The notes below the pieces were generated by a model. It saw only the letters and a list, made by a program, of their open reading frames with translations. It was not told the origin of the DNA and made no database searches. From Dehalococcoidia bacterium (GTDB lineage: Bacteria; Chloroflexota; Dehalococcoidia; Lucifugimonadales; Lucifugimonadaceae), in assembly GCA_014239735.1 (NCBI GenBank), contig JAAZYI010000010.1:122223-186222 (forward strand): 64,000 nucleotides of DNA, in the 5' to 3' direction. Position numbers and translations under genes: made by a program. This document shows positions 7,838 to 15,914 of this stretch, in pieces. The stretch's first letter is position 1, and every line of letters begins with the position of its first letter.

Positions 7838-9367
7838 TTATTGAGCTGTCTCGACTGATCTAGACTCCCTAATAACAATAACCTTGATTTGGCCAGGATA
7901 GGCAAGAGAAGACTCTATCTTTTCAACAATGTTTTTTGCTAATAATGCAGCTTCATCGTCATTAACTTTAATAGGATCCACCATAATCCTTAACTCTCTT
8001 CCAGCTTCAATTGCAAAACATTTTTCCACTCCTGCAAAACTTAATCCAATTTCTTCAATATCTTTTAATCTTTTAACGTAGGCTTCTGCTGAATCTCTTC
8101 GAGCCCCTGGTCTTGATGCGCTTAATGCATCAGCAGCAGCTACAATAAATGATTCTGTTGCTGAAAAATCAGAATCATGATGCTCTCTGATTACAGTCAC
8201 AATCTTAGGATCCATTTCATATTTTTTCACAAAATCTGCCCCAATTTCAGCGTGAGGTCCATCAATTTCATGAGTAAAAGCTTTTCCGATATCGTGTAAA
8301 AATCCGCCAACCCTACACACTTTTTCATCTGCCCCAATTTCGCTTGCCATTAGTGATCCTAAATGAGCAACTTCAATAGAATGTTGCAATACATTTTCTC
8401 CATAGCTATATCTGTACTTTAGTCTGCCCATCATATTAATTATTTCTGGGTGCAAGCCCTTTACAGAAGATTCAAATGTGGCATCTTCTCCAGCCTTCCT
8501 AATAGTCTTGTCTATATCTTTTCTTGATTTCTCAGATATAGCTTCAATTCTGGCTGGGTGAATTCTCCCATCTTTTATTAATTCACTTAAAGCATTTATT
8601 GCTACTTGCCTTCTAATAGGATCAAAGCACGAAACTGTTACAGATTCAGGCGCTTCATCAACAATTAAATCTACTCCTGTAGCTTTTTCAATAGCTCTAA
8701 TATTCCTTCCATCTCTACCTATGAGTCTCCCTTTCATATCCTCACTAGGAATAGATACAGCTTGTATAGTTTCTTCAGCTACTACATCAGAAGCAAATCT
8801 TTGTACAGCACCAGCAATGATATTTTTTGCATGATACTCTACTTTAATCTCTAGTTCTTCCTCAGCAGCTCTAAATCTTTTCGCCACGTTATGTTCTATG
8901 TCTTCTTGCGCTTCTTTTAAAAGAATATCTTTTGCATCCTGATAAGAAATTTCTGAAGCATCTTCAATTTTCTTCGCATATATTTCACGAGAATTTGTAA
9001 GATCCTTTTTCTGTTGTTCTACAAATTCTACTTGTTCAGAAATATTTAATTTTTCTTTATCAAGATCAGAAATTTGTTTTTCAACTTTATCTCTTAAAGA
9101 GTCAATCTTAGATTGATCTTGTCGTATTTTACTTTTCTCTTCATTTATTTCTTTTTCAGATTCTAGCCTGAATTGTAGGGATTTTTCTTTAGCCTCGAGC
9201 AAAATTTCTTGGCTTCTTTTTTGAGCCATATTTATTTGCTGGTTTGCTGCATTCTTTGCTGCAATTTGAGACCTTTGGTATAAAAATAATTTTATTCCAA
9301 AACCCACAGAGCCAGATATTATTCCAGTTATAAGCACAAGAAGTATAATGAGTAATGAGTTACTCAT
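7838..9367 (-). CDS. rny: ribonuclease Y
   Basis: The 509-residue protein has the full RNase Y architecture: an N-terminal membrane helix (5-28), a long charged coiled coil (about 33-190), a KH RNA-binding domain with GRLIGRDGRNIRAIE (213-227), and an HD domain with His358-Asp359 in GFLHDIGKA. It is a membrane-anchored endoribonuclease that starts mRNA decay. A strong GGAGGT precedes the ATG. It heads the operon rny-PHP-plsY-like-zinc finger protein. RNase Y occurs in Firmicutes, Chloroflexota, Actinobacteria and others but is unusual in alphaproteobacteria, which helps with the taxonomic guess. Confidence 0.97.
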   Translation of the reverse strand: MSNSLLIILLVLITGIISGSVGFGIKLFLYQRSQIAAKNAANQQINMAQKRSQEILLEAKEKSLQFRLESEKEINEEKSKIRQDQSKIDSLRDKVEKQISDLDKEKLNISEQVEFVEQQKKDLTNSREIYAKKIEDASEISYQDAKDILLKEAQEDIEHNVAKRFRAAEEELEIKVEYHAKNIIAGAVQRFASDVVAEETIQAVSIPSEDMKGRLIGRDGRNIRAIEKATGVDLIVDEAPESVTVSCFDPIRRQVAINALSELIKDGRIHPARIEAISEKSRKDIDKTIRKAGEDATFESSVKGLHPEIINMMGRLKYRYSYGENVLQHSIEVAHLGSLMASEIGADEKVCRVGGFLHDIGKAFTHEIDGPHAEIGADFVKKYEMDPKIVTVIREHHDSDFSATESFIVAAADALSASRPGARRDSAEAYVKRLKDIEEIGLSFAGVEKCFAIEAGRELRIMVDPIKVNDDEAALLAKNIVEKIESSLAYPGQIKVIVIRESRSVETAQ

Positions 9368-9476
9368 AGTACCTCCTGTTTGTTAATTTATTCTATTTTT
9401 AATAAAAATTTAATTTTCTAATTCGAATTTTCAAGCAATATTAGTGTGTAGTCAAGAATTTTGATGGTTGCAGTTG

Positions 9477-10106
9477 CTATTTAGCACCTTCAGCACCTTC
9501 TTCACCTTCAGCACCTTCTTCACCTTCAGCAACAGTAGGTTCTTCAACAACTCTCGGAGGCTGGATCCATGCCACTGAAGTTTCAGGATCACCTACGAGC
9601 TCCACTCCATCTGGCAATTTTAAATCACCTCTTTTAATGGATGCCTCTAGGTCAACTAATACGGACACATCTGCTTGAATTTCATTCGGAACTGAAAATG
9701 GTTTTGATAAAACAGATAGAGAGTATATAGATTGAGTTACTGTGCCTGCTCCACCTCTAATTCCTGGCGCTTCTCCAATTAGTACAACTGGAACCTCAAC
9801 CTCTATAGCCTTATTTTCATCAACTCTCATAAAATCAACATGTTGGAGCTCTCCTGTGGCAGGATGCTGATCAACGTTTCTAACAAGTGTTGTATGTTCT
9901 TTACCAGACTCTTCTATAATTTTAACAGGACTAGTTCTCCCAGCTTCTTGCAAAACTTTTACTACCTTATTAGTCTCTGATTGGAGTGAAATAGACTCCA
10001 TGCCCGGACCATAAACATGCAAAGGTAAAGTCCCATTTTTTCTAAGAGATCTTAGCTTTTTTCCAAATTTGGTTCTTATTTTAGTTTCTAATGATATTGA
10101 ATCCAT
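9477..10106 (-). CDS. rplY: 50S ribosomal protein L25/general stress protein Ctc
   Basis: A 209-residue two-domain (Ctc-type) L25. The N-terminal 5S rRNA-binding domain includes LRKNGTLPLHVYGPG and the conserved VRNVDQHPATGELQHVDFMRV. The TL5 C-terminal beta domain runs from about 95 to 185. The extreme C-terminus is a low-complexity acidic tail of GEEGAEGEEGAEGA, encoded by near-identical repeats. It is monocistronic or leads into rny after a 109-base gap. Confidence 0.95.
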   Translation of the reverse strand: MDSISLETKIRTKFGKKLRSLRKNGTLPLHVYGPGMESISLQSETNKVVKVLQEAGRTSPVKIIEESGKEHTTLVRNVDQHPATGELQHVDFMRVDENKAIEVEVPVVLIGEAPGIRGGAGTVTQSIYSLSVLSKPFSVPNEIQADVSVLVDLEASIKRGDLKLPDGVELVGDPETSVAWIQPPRVVEEPTVAEGEEGAEGEEGAEGAK

Positions 10107-10214
10107 TTTATCCTGTTTTGTTTATAGCCTGACGTATATTAGCACATATTTGGATGATTAATCTATATGATTGTCCTAAATACGTGTTAATATGCATTCA
10201 AGAAAAGGAAAATA

Positions 10215-10655
10215 ATGTTAGTACCAATGAAAATAGACTATGGGGTTAGGATTTTAGTTCATCTTGCCACGCTCCCTAAAAACTCTATAGTTAAAGGATC
10301 TGAAATATCTAAAGCAAGGCATGTTCCCGAAAATTTTTTATTTCAGATATCTAATGATTTAATTGAAAAAAATTTTATAAGAAGTGTTAGAGGCCCTAAT
10401 GGAGGCTATGTTTTAGAGAAAAATCCATCTGAAATTTCTATTGCTTCGATTATTCGAGGATTAGACAAAACAATGGCTCCTGTGTCTTGCATTGAATTTC
10501 CAGATTTATGCCAAGTGTCGGGCCAATGTTCTCAGCAAGATATGTGGACAGATGTTGAGAAGGTCTTAATTTCTAAACTTGAAACAGTAACTGTTAAGGA
10601 TCTTGCAGATAAAGATAAAGTATTTGTGAGTACTAAGGCAATTAATAGAAATTAA
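10215..10655 (+). CDS. Rrf2 family transcriptional regulator with IscR-like cysteines
   Basis: A 146-residue Rrf2 regulator with a winged helix at the N-terminus (MKIDYGVRILVHLA, RGPNGGYVLEK). Three cysteines at 92, 99 and 105 fall almost exactly where IscR has its [2Fe-2S] ligands (92, 98, 104), so an iron-sulfur or thiol sensor is likely. AAAGGAAAATA precedes the ATG. It lies just upstream of the cysteine leader peptide and the moeB-like/cysM pair, so a role in cysteine or Fe-S control is a reasonable inference (compare CymR and IscR). Confidence 0.88.
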   Translation: MLVPMKIDYGVRILVHLATLPKNSIVKGSEISKARHVPENFLFQISNDLIEKNFIRSVRGPNGGYVLEKNPSEISIASIIRGLDKTMAPVSCIEFPDLCQVSGQCSQQDMWTDVEKVLISKLETVTVKDLADKDKVFVSTKAINRN

Positions 10656-10657
10656 TT

Positions 10658-10708
10658 ATGTCTATTGAAATGAAAAATAGAAAATTTTGTTTGTGTTGTC
10701 ACCTATGA
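10658..10708 (+). CDS. cysteine-rich leader peptide (attenuator peptide)
   Basis: A short frame begins two bases after the Rrf2 stop. From ATG 10658 it reads MSIEMKNRKFCLCCHL; from the internal ATG at 10670 it reads MKNRKFCLCCHL. It stops at TGA 10706-10708. Three of its last six codons are UGU (10688-10690, 10694-10699). The peptide ends one base before the 5' arm of an antiterminator helix (10710). This is the layout of amino-acid leader peptides such as TrpL or HisL, with cysteine as the sensed amino acid. No strong Shine-Dalgarno is seen, so coupling to Rrf2 translation is possible. Confidence 0.7.
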   Translation: MSIEMKNRKFCLCCHL

Positions 10709-10775
10709 TGGGCATTTGATGTAGATGATAAAGATAAAGTAATCTTCAATGCCCCGACAACACGGGGCTTTTTTT
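10693..10775 (+). promoter_or_regulatory. cysteine transcription attenuator (1:4, 2:3 and terminator helices)
   Basis: Segments that pair are visible. GTGTTGTC (10693-10700, lying on the Cys codons) is perfectly complementary to GACAACAC (10756-10763). GGGCATT-GA (10710-10719) pairs with TC-AATGCCC (10746-10754), and AGAT (10723-10726) pairs with ATCT (10742-10745) inside it. GCCCCG (10751-10756) instead pairs with CGGGGC (10763-10768) to form the terminator. A ribosome stalled on the UGU codons leaves 10710-10719 free to form the antiterminator. A ribosome that reaches the stop at 10708 covers it, so the terminator forms. Expression of the moeB-like/cysM pair should therefore rise when charged tRNA-Cys is scarce. 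Confidence 0.75.
10751..10775 (+). terminator. intrinsic terminator within the cysteine leader
   Basis: A 6-bp GC stem GCCCCG/CGGGGC around the loop ACAACA is followed by seven T (10769-10775). It ends 14 bases before the ATG of the moeB-like gene, so it acts as a conditional terminator rather than a gene-end signal. Confidence 0.85.
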
Positions 10776-10789
10776 ATGAAAGGATAAAA

Positions 10790-11605
10790 ATGATAAATAA
10801 ATTGAATCCAGAACAAGTCGACAGATATAGCAGGCATATAATAATGCCTCAAATTGGGTCTGAAGGACAAAGAAAATTACTAAATTCAAGTGTATTAATA
10901 ATTGGCGCAGGTGGTTTAGGCTCACCTGCAGCTTTATATTTAGCGCTAGCAGGAGTTGGCAGAATAGGAATAGCTGATTTTGATGTTGTTGATAGAAGTA
11001 ACCTTCAAAGACAAGTTCTTCATAGAGATGAAGATATAGGAAAGAGTAAGGTTGTATCAGCTATGGAAACTCTTAAAGCATATAATCCCGATGTTAATGT
11101 TGTTATGCATGATGAGCCAATCAATTCAAAAAATGCTTTAGATATAATCAATGAATATGATGTTGTTATAAATGGAGCAGATAATTTTCCGACAAGATAT
11201 TTGATTTGCGATTCTACATTTTTTGCTAAAAAACCTTTAATAGATGGAAGTGTACTAACTTTTGATGGACAAATAACTACTTACGTTCCTGGAGGAAATT
11301 GTTATAGGTGTATATTTCCTGATCCACCACCACCGGGGTCTGTTCCAAGTTGTTCAGAAGCTGGAGTAATTGGTGCTCTGCCAGGACTTATAGGAAGCAT
11401 ACAAGCAATAGAAACAATAAAATACATCCTTGGTGCTGGAGATTTATTGAAAGGTAGAATGGTCCTTATTGATGCTTTAAGCATGGAGTTTAGGACAGTA
11501 AAAATAAGAAGAAATGAAAATTGTGTTCTTTGTGGAGATAATCCTTCAGTCAAAGAGCTTATTGATTACGAATTATTTTGTGGAATGCCTTCAGTTGAGG
11601 AATAA
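10790..11605 (+). CDS. MoeB/ThiF-like sulfur-carrier adenylyltransferase (E1-like)
   Basis: A 271-residue E1-like enzyme: nucleotide-binding GAGGLGSPAA (39-48), the conserved DFDVVDRSNLQRQVLH (63-78), Asp131 in GADNFPTR, the zinc cysteines C171/C174 and C245/C248, and Cys188 in SCSEAGV. Such enzymes adenylate the C-terminal GlyGly of a small ubiquitin-like sulfur carrier (MoaD, ThiS or CysO) so it can be thiocarboxylated. There is no rhodanese domain. It lies 6 bases before cysM and behind the cysteine attenuator, so it most probably serves CysO-type cysteine synthesis, as MoeZ does in Mycobacterium. The carrier itself is not in this window. Confidence 0.9.
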   Translation: MINKLNPEQVDRYSRHIIMPQIGSEGQRKLLNSSVLIIGAGGLGSPAALYLALAGVGRIGIADFDVVDRSNLQRQVLHRDEDIGKSKVVSAMETLKAYNPDVNVVMHDEPINSKNALDIINEYDVVINGADNFPTRYLICDSTFFAKKPLIDGSVLTFDGQITTYVPGGNCYRCIFPDPPPPGSVPSCSEAGVIGALPGLIGSIQAIETIKYILGAGDLLKGRMVLIDALSMEFRTVKIRRNENCVLCGDNPSVKELIDYELFCGMPSVEE

Positions 11606-11611
11606 GAAGAA

Positions 11612-12547
11612 ATGAAAATTAACGAGAATATCACTGAAATAATTGGAAATACTCCGATGATTAATGTAAGTAATATTAGCCCTAATGAAGTAAAAATTTT
11701 TGCAAAACTAGAAAGCTTTAACCCTGCTGGCAGCATAAAAGATAGAGTTGCAAAATACTTGATTGAAAGTGCAGAAGCAAAAGGAAAGCTAGTTAATGGA
11801 TCTACAATTATTGAGCCAACAAGTGGAAATACTGGAATAGCTTTGGCTATGTTATCAAGAGTGAAGGGCTATAAGTTAAAAGTTGTTATGCCTGACAATG
11901 TAAGTGACGAGAGAAAATCTATGTTGCTATCTCTTGGTGCAGAAATTATTTTTTCAGATGGAGAACAAGGAACTAACGGCGCAATAAGACTTGCTGAAAA
12001 GATTTCAGAAGAGAACCCTGATTACTTTATGCCATATCAATATGGTAACGAAGCTAATCCACGAGCTCATTATGAAACAACAGGCCCAGAAATAATTAAA
12101 CAGCTCCCTGATATTGATGTATTTGTAGCTGGCTTGGGCACAGGAGGAACTCTGATGGGTGCCGGTAAAGCTTTAAAAGAACATAATGAAAATATTAAGA
12201 TAGTTGCCGCCGCCCCTCACCCTGAAGAGGTTGTCCCAGGACTAAGAAGCATTGAACATGGATTTATTCCTCCAATTCTTGATCTTGAGAAGCTTGACTC
12301 AAGAATTTTAGTTGGAGAAGAAGAATCTTTCTATTGGACAAAGATGTTAATGGAAAAGTGCGGAGTTTTTGCAGGTGTTTCATGCGGAGCCGTTACTGCT
12401 GCTGCAGTGAAAGTTGCAAAAAAAATTAAAAAAGGAAATATCGTTATAATAATAGCTGATTCAGGGGAAAGATACTTGTCTAGTAAGCTATGGGAGATGG
12501 ATTACGAAGATATCAAAGAAATTGGCGAACAAAAAATTTGGTGGTAA
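11612..12547 (+). CDS. cysM: cysteine synthase, CysM (O-phosphoserine/CysO-dependent) type
   Basis: A 311-residue fold-type II PLP enzyme with PLP lysine K43 (AGSIKDR), PTSGNTG (69-75) and the phosphate loop GTGGTL (176-181). From memory it resembles mycobacterial CysM closely: YQYGNEANPRAHY, FVAGLGTGGTLMG, the GLRSIEHGF stretch with Arg212 where CysM has its phosphoserine-binding Arg220, IADSGERYLSS, and a C-terminal tryptophan tail. That enzyme joins O-phosphoserine with the thiocarboxylate of CysO. Co-transcription with a MoeB-like activator supports the same route here. Ordinary O-acetylserine sulfhydrylase activity cannot be excluded. Confidence 0.92.
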   Translation: MKINENITEIIGNTPMINVSNISPNEVKIFAKLESFNPAGSIKDRVAKYLIESAEAKGKLVNGSTIIEPTSGNTGIALAMLSRVKGYKLKVVMPDNVSDERKSMLLSLGAEIIFSDGEQGTNGAIRLAEKISEENPDYFMPYQYGNEANPRAHYETTGPEIIKQLPDIDVFVAGLGTGGTLMGAGKALKEHNENIKIVAAAPHPEEVVPGLRSIEHGFIPPILDLEKLDSRILVGEEESFYWTKMLMEKCGVFAGVSCGAVTAAAVKVAKKIKKGNIVIIIADSGERYLSSKLWEMDYEDIKEIGEQKIWW

Positions 12548-12601
12548 TTTAGGCTATTGTTAAGATAATTAAATCAAGAATTAACTTAAAGAGGTGAATA
12601 A

Positions 12602-13381
12602 ATGGTAAATTTAGCTGCAAATCTATCAATGATGTTTAATGAGGTGAACTTTATGGATAGATTTAAAGAGGCATCAAATCAAAAATTTAAATCGGTTGAA
12701 TATTTATTCCCATATGATTTTTCAAAAGATGATATTTTGAATGAACTAAAAGAAAATAATCTTAACCAAATTCTCTTCGATTTACCTGCAGGTGATTGGG
12801 GCTCAGGTGATAGGGGGGTAGCTGCTGACCCTAACAGGATCAATGAATTCGAAGATGGTGTTGGCTTGGCGTTAGAGTTTGCAAATATAATTAAACCGAT
12901 AAATTTAACTTGTTTAGTTGGAAAAGTTCCAAGTGGTGTTTCAGAAACAGATGCACAAGATACTTTGATTAAGAATCTAGCATTTGCAGCTGATAAATTA
13001 CATGATTCTGGATTTCAGTTACTAGTGGAGCCAATAAATACTGTTGATATACCTGGTTATTGGTTGTCTACAACAAGCAAAGCCTTAGAAATCATAGATT
13101 CTGTAGATCATCCAAATATAAAGTTGCAATATGATATTTATCATATGCAAATTATGGAAGGGAATATAATTAGCACTATTAAAGAGAATCTAGGAATAAT
13201 TGGGCATATGCAACTTGCAGACAACCCTGGACGGCATGAGCCAGGAACAGGAGAATTAAATTATCCTAAAATATTTAATGAGATAGATTCGATGGGATAT
13301 AAAGGATGGATTGGTTGTGAATACATTCCTAATGAAGATACTATTTCTGGATTGAAATGGGCATCTCCTTATCTGCAATAA
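12602..13381 (+). CDS. hyi: hydroxypyruvate isomerase family TIM barrel
   Basis: The 259-residue protein matches Hyi throughout: LAANLSMMFNEV at the start, FKSVEYLFPYDF, DLPAGDWGSGDRGVAA, LLVEPINTVDIPGYWL, and HMQLADNPGRHEPGTGELNY near the end, with metal-binding Glu (LVEPIN), Asp (QYDIYH) and Glu (GCEYIP). Hyi interconverts hydroxypyruvate and tartronate semialdehyde in glyoxylate/glycerate metabolism. AGAGGTG precedes the ATG. It sits 54 bases after cysM and just before pgpA; a metabolic link with serine/phosphoserine supply (hydroxypyruvate) is possible but speculative. Confidence 0.9.
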   Translation: MVNLAANLSMMFNEVNFMDRFKEASNQKFKSVEYLFPYDFSKDDILNELKENNLNQILFDLPAGDWGSGDRGVAADPNRINEFEDGVGLALEFANIIKPINLTCLVGKVPSGVSETDAQDTLIKNLAFAADKLHDSGFQLLVEPINTVDIPGYWLSTTSKALEIIDSVDHPNIKLQYDIYHMQIMEGNIISTIKENLGIIGHMQLADNPGRHEPGTGELNYPKIFNEIDSMGYKGWIGCEYIPNEDTISGLKWASPYLQ

Positions 13382-13385
13382 TTTT

Positions 13386-13847
13386 ATGACGTTAAATTTT
13401 TTTCTTAAACCTATTTATTCAGTTTTTGGCATAGGTTATATCAAAATCGGATCAGGAACCTTTTGTAGTTTAGTGCCATGCTTAATAATTCTTTTTTTTG
13501 GAGAAAATTTAGGATTATTTGCCCGTCTATCTGTATTAATTATTATTTTGATTTTTGGGGTTTTATCAACAAGCTTTAAGTTTGAAGATAATGGGATTGA
13601 ATTAAAGGACCCTCACTTTGTTGTTATTGATGAGTTTATTGGTATGTGGATAGTACTATTAATTGCTGAAAATTCAATTTTATTAATTTTATTATCTTTT
13701 TTATTATTTAGATTTTTTGACATTACAAAATTACTGGGTATACATAAAATAGAAAAATTGAATGGAAGCCTTGGCATTATTTTAGATGATGTATTTGCAG
13801 GGCTATATTCTTTAGTAATTATTTATATAATTAAATTTATCTTTTAA
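13386..13847 (+). CDS. pgpA: phosphatidylglycerophosphatase A
   Basis: A 153-residue membrane protein of the PgpA family. FGIGYIKIGSGTFCSLV matches the family opening FGxGxxPxAPGTxGSL, and KDPHFVVIDEFIGMWI matches the conserved D-P..(V)xDExxGM active-site loop. Four hydrophobic segments are visible. PgpA dephosphorylates phosphatidylglycerol phosphate at the inner membrane. The start at 13386 lacks a clear Shine-Dalgarno and is 4 bases after hyi, so coupling is likely. Confidence 0.88.
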   Translation: MTLNFFLKPIYSVFGIGYIKIGSGTFCSLVPCLIILFFGENLGLFARLSVLIIILIFGVLSTSFKFEDNGIELKDPHFVVIDEFIGMWIVLLIAENSILLILLSFLLFRFFDITKLLGIHKIEKLNGSLGIILDDVFAGLYSLVIIYIIKFIF

Positions 13848-13872
13848 AAAGGAAGGCGAAAGAGAAATCTCT

Positions 13873-15036
13873 GTGCAACTACACGAATACCAAGCAAAGA
13901 ATATTTTAAGTGAACATGATGTTCCAATACCTTTTGGACAAGTTGCTTCATCAGATTTAGAGTGCAAAAAAATATCTACTTCAATAAATGGGAAGGTTGT
14001 TATAAAAGCACAGGTTCATGCAGGCGGGAGAGGAAAAGCTGGAGGAATAAAAGTTGCTGATAATCCTGAAGAAGCAAAAAAAGCTGCCCAAGAGATGCTA
14101 GGAACATCATTAAAAACTTTTCAGTCAGGAGGAACCGAATTTCCTATAAATAAAGTTTATGTCGAAGAAGCTTCTGATATTTCTAAAGAGCTTTATCTTG
14201 CAGTGACAATGGATTTTGATGAAAAATGTCCTGTTATAATTTTGTCTACCGAGGGTGGAATGAATATAGAAGAAGTTGCAGAAAAAACTCCAGATAAAAT
14301 AATGAAAATTCATGTGAACCCTCTTATAGGGCCATCTCCTTATAAGGTAAGAAATTTATTATCATTATTAAACTTAGAACAAAAAATTTCTCAACAAATT
14401 TCTTCTATAATTCAAAAACTATATAGAATATTTGATTCTCTAGATTGTACTTTAATTGAAATCAATCCTCTTGCTATTACCAATGACGAAAAAGTAATAG
14501 CTCTAGATGCGAAAATAACTATTGACGATGATTCAATTTTTAGGCATCCAGATATTGAAGATTTATTTGATGAAACTCAAATGAATCAATCTGAATTAAA
14601 AGCACTAAGCAATGATCTAGCTTATATAAAACTCCATGAAGGAAAAGTTGGGTGCATGGTTAATGGGGCAGGTTTAGCTATGGCAACTATGGATATAACT
14701 ATGAAGGCTGGCACTGCTCCAGCAAATTTTCTAGATGTTGGAGGTAGTGCTTCTGAAGAAAGGATTGAAGAAGCCTACAAAATAATTGCTTCAGATAATG
14801 ATGTAGAGATAATTTTAGTTAATTTATTTGGAGGCATATTAAGATGTGATGTGGCTGCGAAAGGTATAATTAATGGATTTAAAAATCATAATAAACCCAT
14901 TCCTATGGTAGTGGTATTAAGAGGTACAAATTCTAGTGAGGCAAAATTGTTACTTGAAAATTCTGAACTAGATATAAGCTTTGTAGAAGATTTGCCAACA
15001 GCTGCTATCGAAATAAGAAATAAGCTAGGGAAATGA
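13873..15036 (+). CDS. sucC: succinyl-CoA synthetase beta subunit
   Basis: A 387-residue ATP-grasp subunit: MQLHEYQAKNILSEHDVPIP, VVIKAQVHAGGRGKAGG (about 45-61), EINPLAI, and the C-terminal ligase_CoA domain with GCMVNGAGLAMATMD, FLDVGGSA and LVNLFGGILRCD. It starts with GTG at 13873; AAGGAAGG lies upstream. With SucD it catalyses the substrate-level phosphorylation step of the TCA cycle. Its stop overlaps the sucD start (ATGATG). Confidence 0.96.
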   Translation: MQLHEYQAKNILSEHDVPIPFGQVASSDLECKKISTSINGKVVIKAQVHAGGRGKAGGIKVADNPEEAKKAAQEMLGTSLKTFQSGGTEFPINKVYVEEASDISKELYLAVTMDFDEKCPVIILSTEGGMNIEEVAEKTPDKIMKIHVNPLIGPSPYKVRNLLSLLNLEQKISQQISSIIQKLYRIFDSLDCTLIEINPLAITNDEKVIALDAKITIDDDSIFRHPDIEDLFDETQMNQSELKALSNDLAYIKLHEGKVGCMVNGAGLAMATMDITMKAGTAPANFLDVGGSASEERIEEAYKIIASDNDVEIILVNLFGGILRCDVAAKGIINGFKNHNKPIPMVVVLRGTNSSEAKLLLENSELDISFVEDLPTAAIEIRNKLGK

Positions 15037-15914
15037 TGAATATTATTAATCAAGATTTAAATAAAGTGTTAATTCAAGGATTAGGTCGTGATGGTAGTTT
15101 TCAAGCGGAGAGATGTATTGAATTTGGAACAAATATTGTTTCTGCTGTCCACCCTACCAAAGCTGGTGAAAAATTCAACCAGAATATTCCTATATTTGGA
15201 AGTGTGTTTGAGGCTATAAAAAAAACTTCTCCAGAAATAGGACTAATTTTTGTCCCTGCACCCTTCGCTGCTGATGCAATAATAGAACAGATAGATGCAA
15301 ATATATCTATAGTTGTATGTGTTACCGAAGGAATACCTGTTTCAGATATGGTAAAAATTAATGAATACCTTAAAGGCAAGAAAACTAGACTTATTGGCCC
15401 AAATTGCCCTGGATATTTAATTCCTGAAAAAAAACTAAAGGTAGGAATAATACCAGGGAGTATAGTTAAGTCCGGTAATGTAGGTGTTGTCTCTAGAAGT
15501 GGAACACTTACATACGAAGCTATAGTTCAATTAACTAAACTAGGCATAGGACAGAGCGCTTGTGTTGGCATTGGAGGAGACCCAATCAATGGAACTTCAT
15601 TTGTTGATGTACTTAATATGTTTGAAGAAGATAAAAACACTGAGGCTATTGTGATGATTGGTGAAATAGGAGGCACAAAAGAACAAGAGGCTGCTGAAAG
15701 AATAAAAAATTATATATCTAAGCCAGTTGTAGCAAGTATTGTTGGTCAGACGGCACCAGAAGGCAGGAGAATGGGACACGCGGGAGCTGTTATAACTGGA
15801 AAATCTGCATTAGCATCTGAAAAGATTAATGCACTAAGAGATGCTGGAGTTTTAATAGCAGACTCTCCAACAGAAATTGGGCGTAAGGTTCAAGAACTAT
15901 TGAAAATTAAATAA
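15033..15914 (+). CDS. sucD: succinyl-CoA synthetase alpha subunit
   Basis: A 293-residue subunit with CoA-binding [20 protein letters not shown] at the N-terminus, [11 protein letters not shown], and the phosphohistidine His249 in [10 protein letters not shown]. The start overlaps the sucC stop by 4 bases; an ATG at 15036 is an equally possible start. The 3' end overlaps the convergent YeiH-like gene by 18 bases. Confidence 0.96.
   Translation: MMNIINQDLNKVLIQGLGRDGSFQAERCIEFGTNIVSAVHPTKAGEKFNQNIPIFGSVFEAIKKTSPEIGLIFVPAPFAADAIIEQIDANISIVVCVTEGIPVSDMVKINEYLKGKKTRLIGPNCPGYLIPEKKLKVGIIPGSIVKSGNVGVVSRSGTLTYEAIVQLTKLGIGQSACVGIGGDPINGTSFVDVLNMFEEDKNTEAIVMIGEIGGTKEQEAAERIKNYISKPVVASIVGQTAPEGRRMGHAGAVITGKSALASEKINALRDAGVLIADSPTEIGRKVQELLKIK

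Noticed and set aside
10680-10790. T-box or SAM-I riboswitch before the moeB-like gene
   Set aside because: No T-box UGGNACCGCG or S-box core; the Cys-codon leader peptide explains the hairpins fully.
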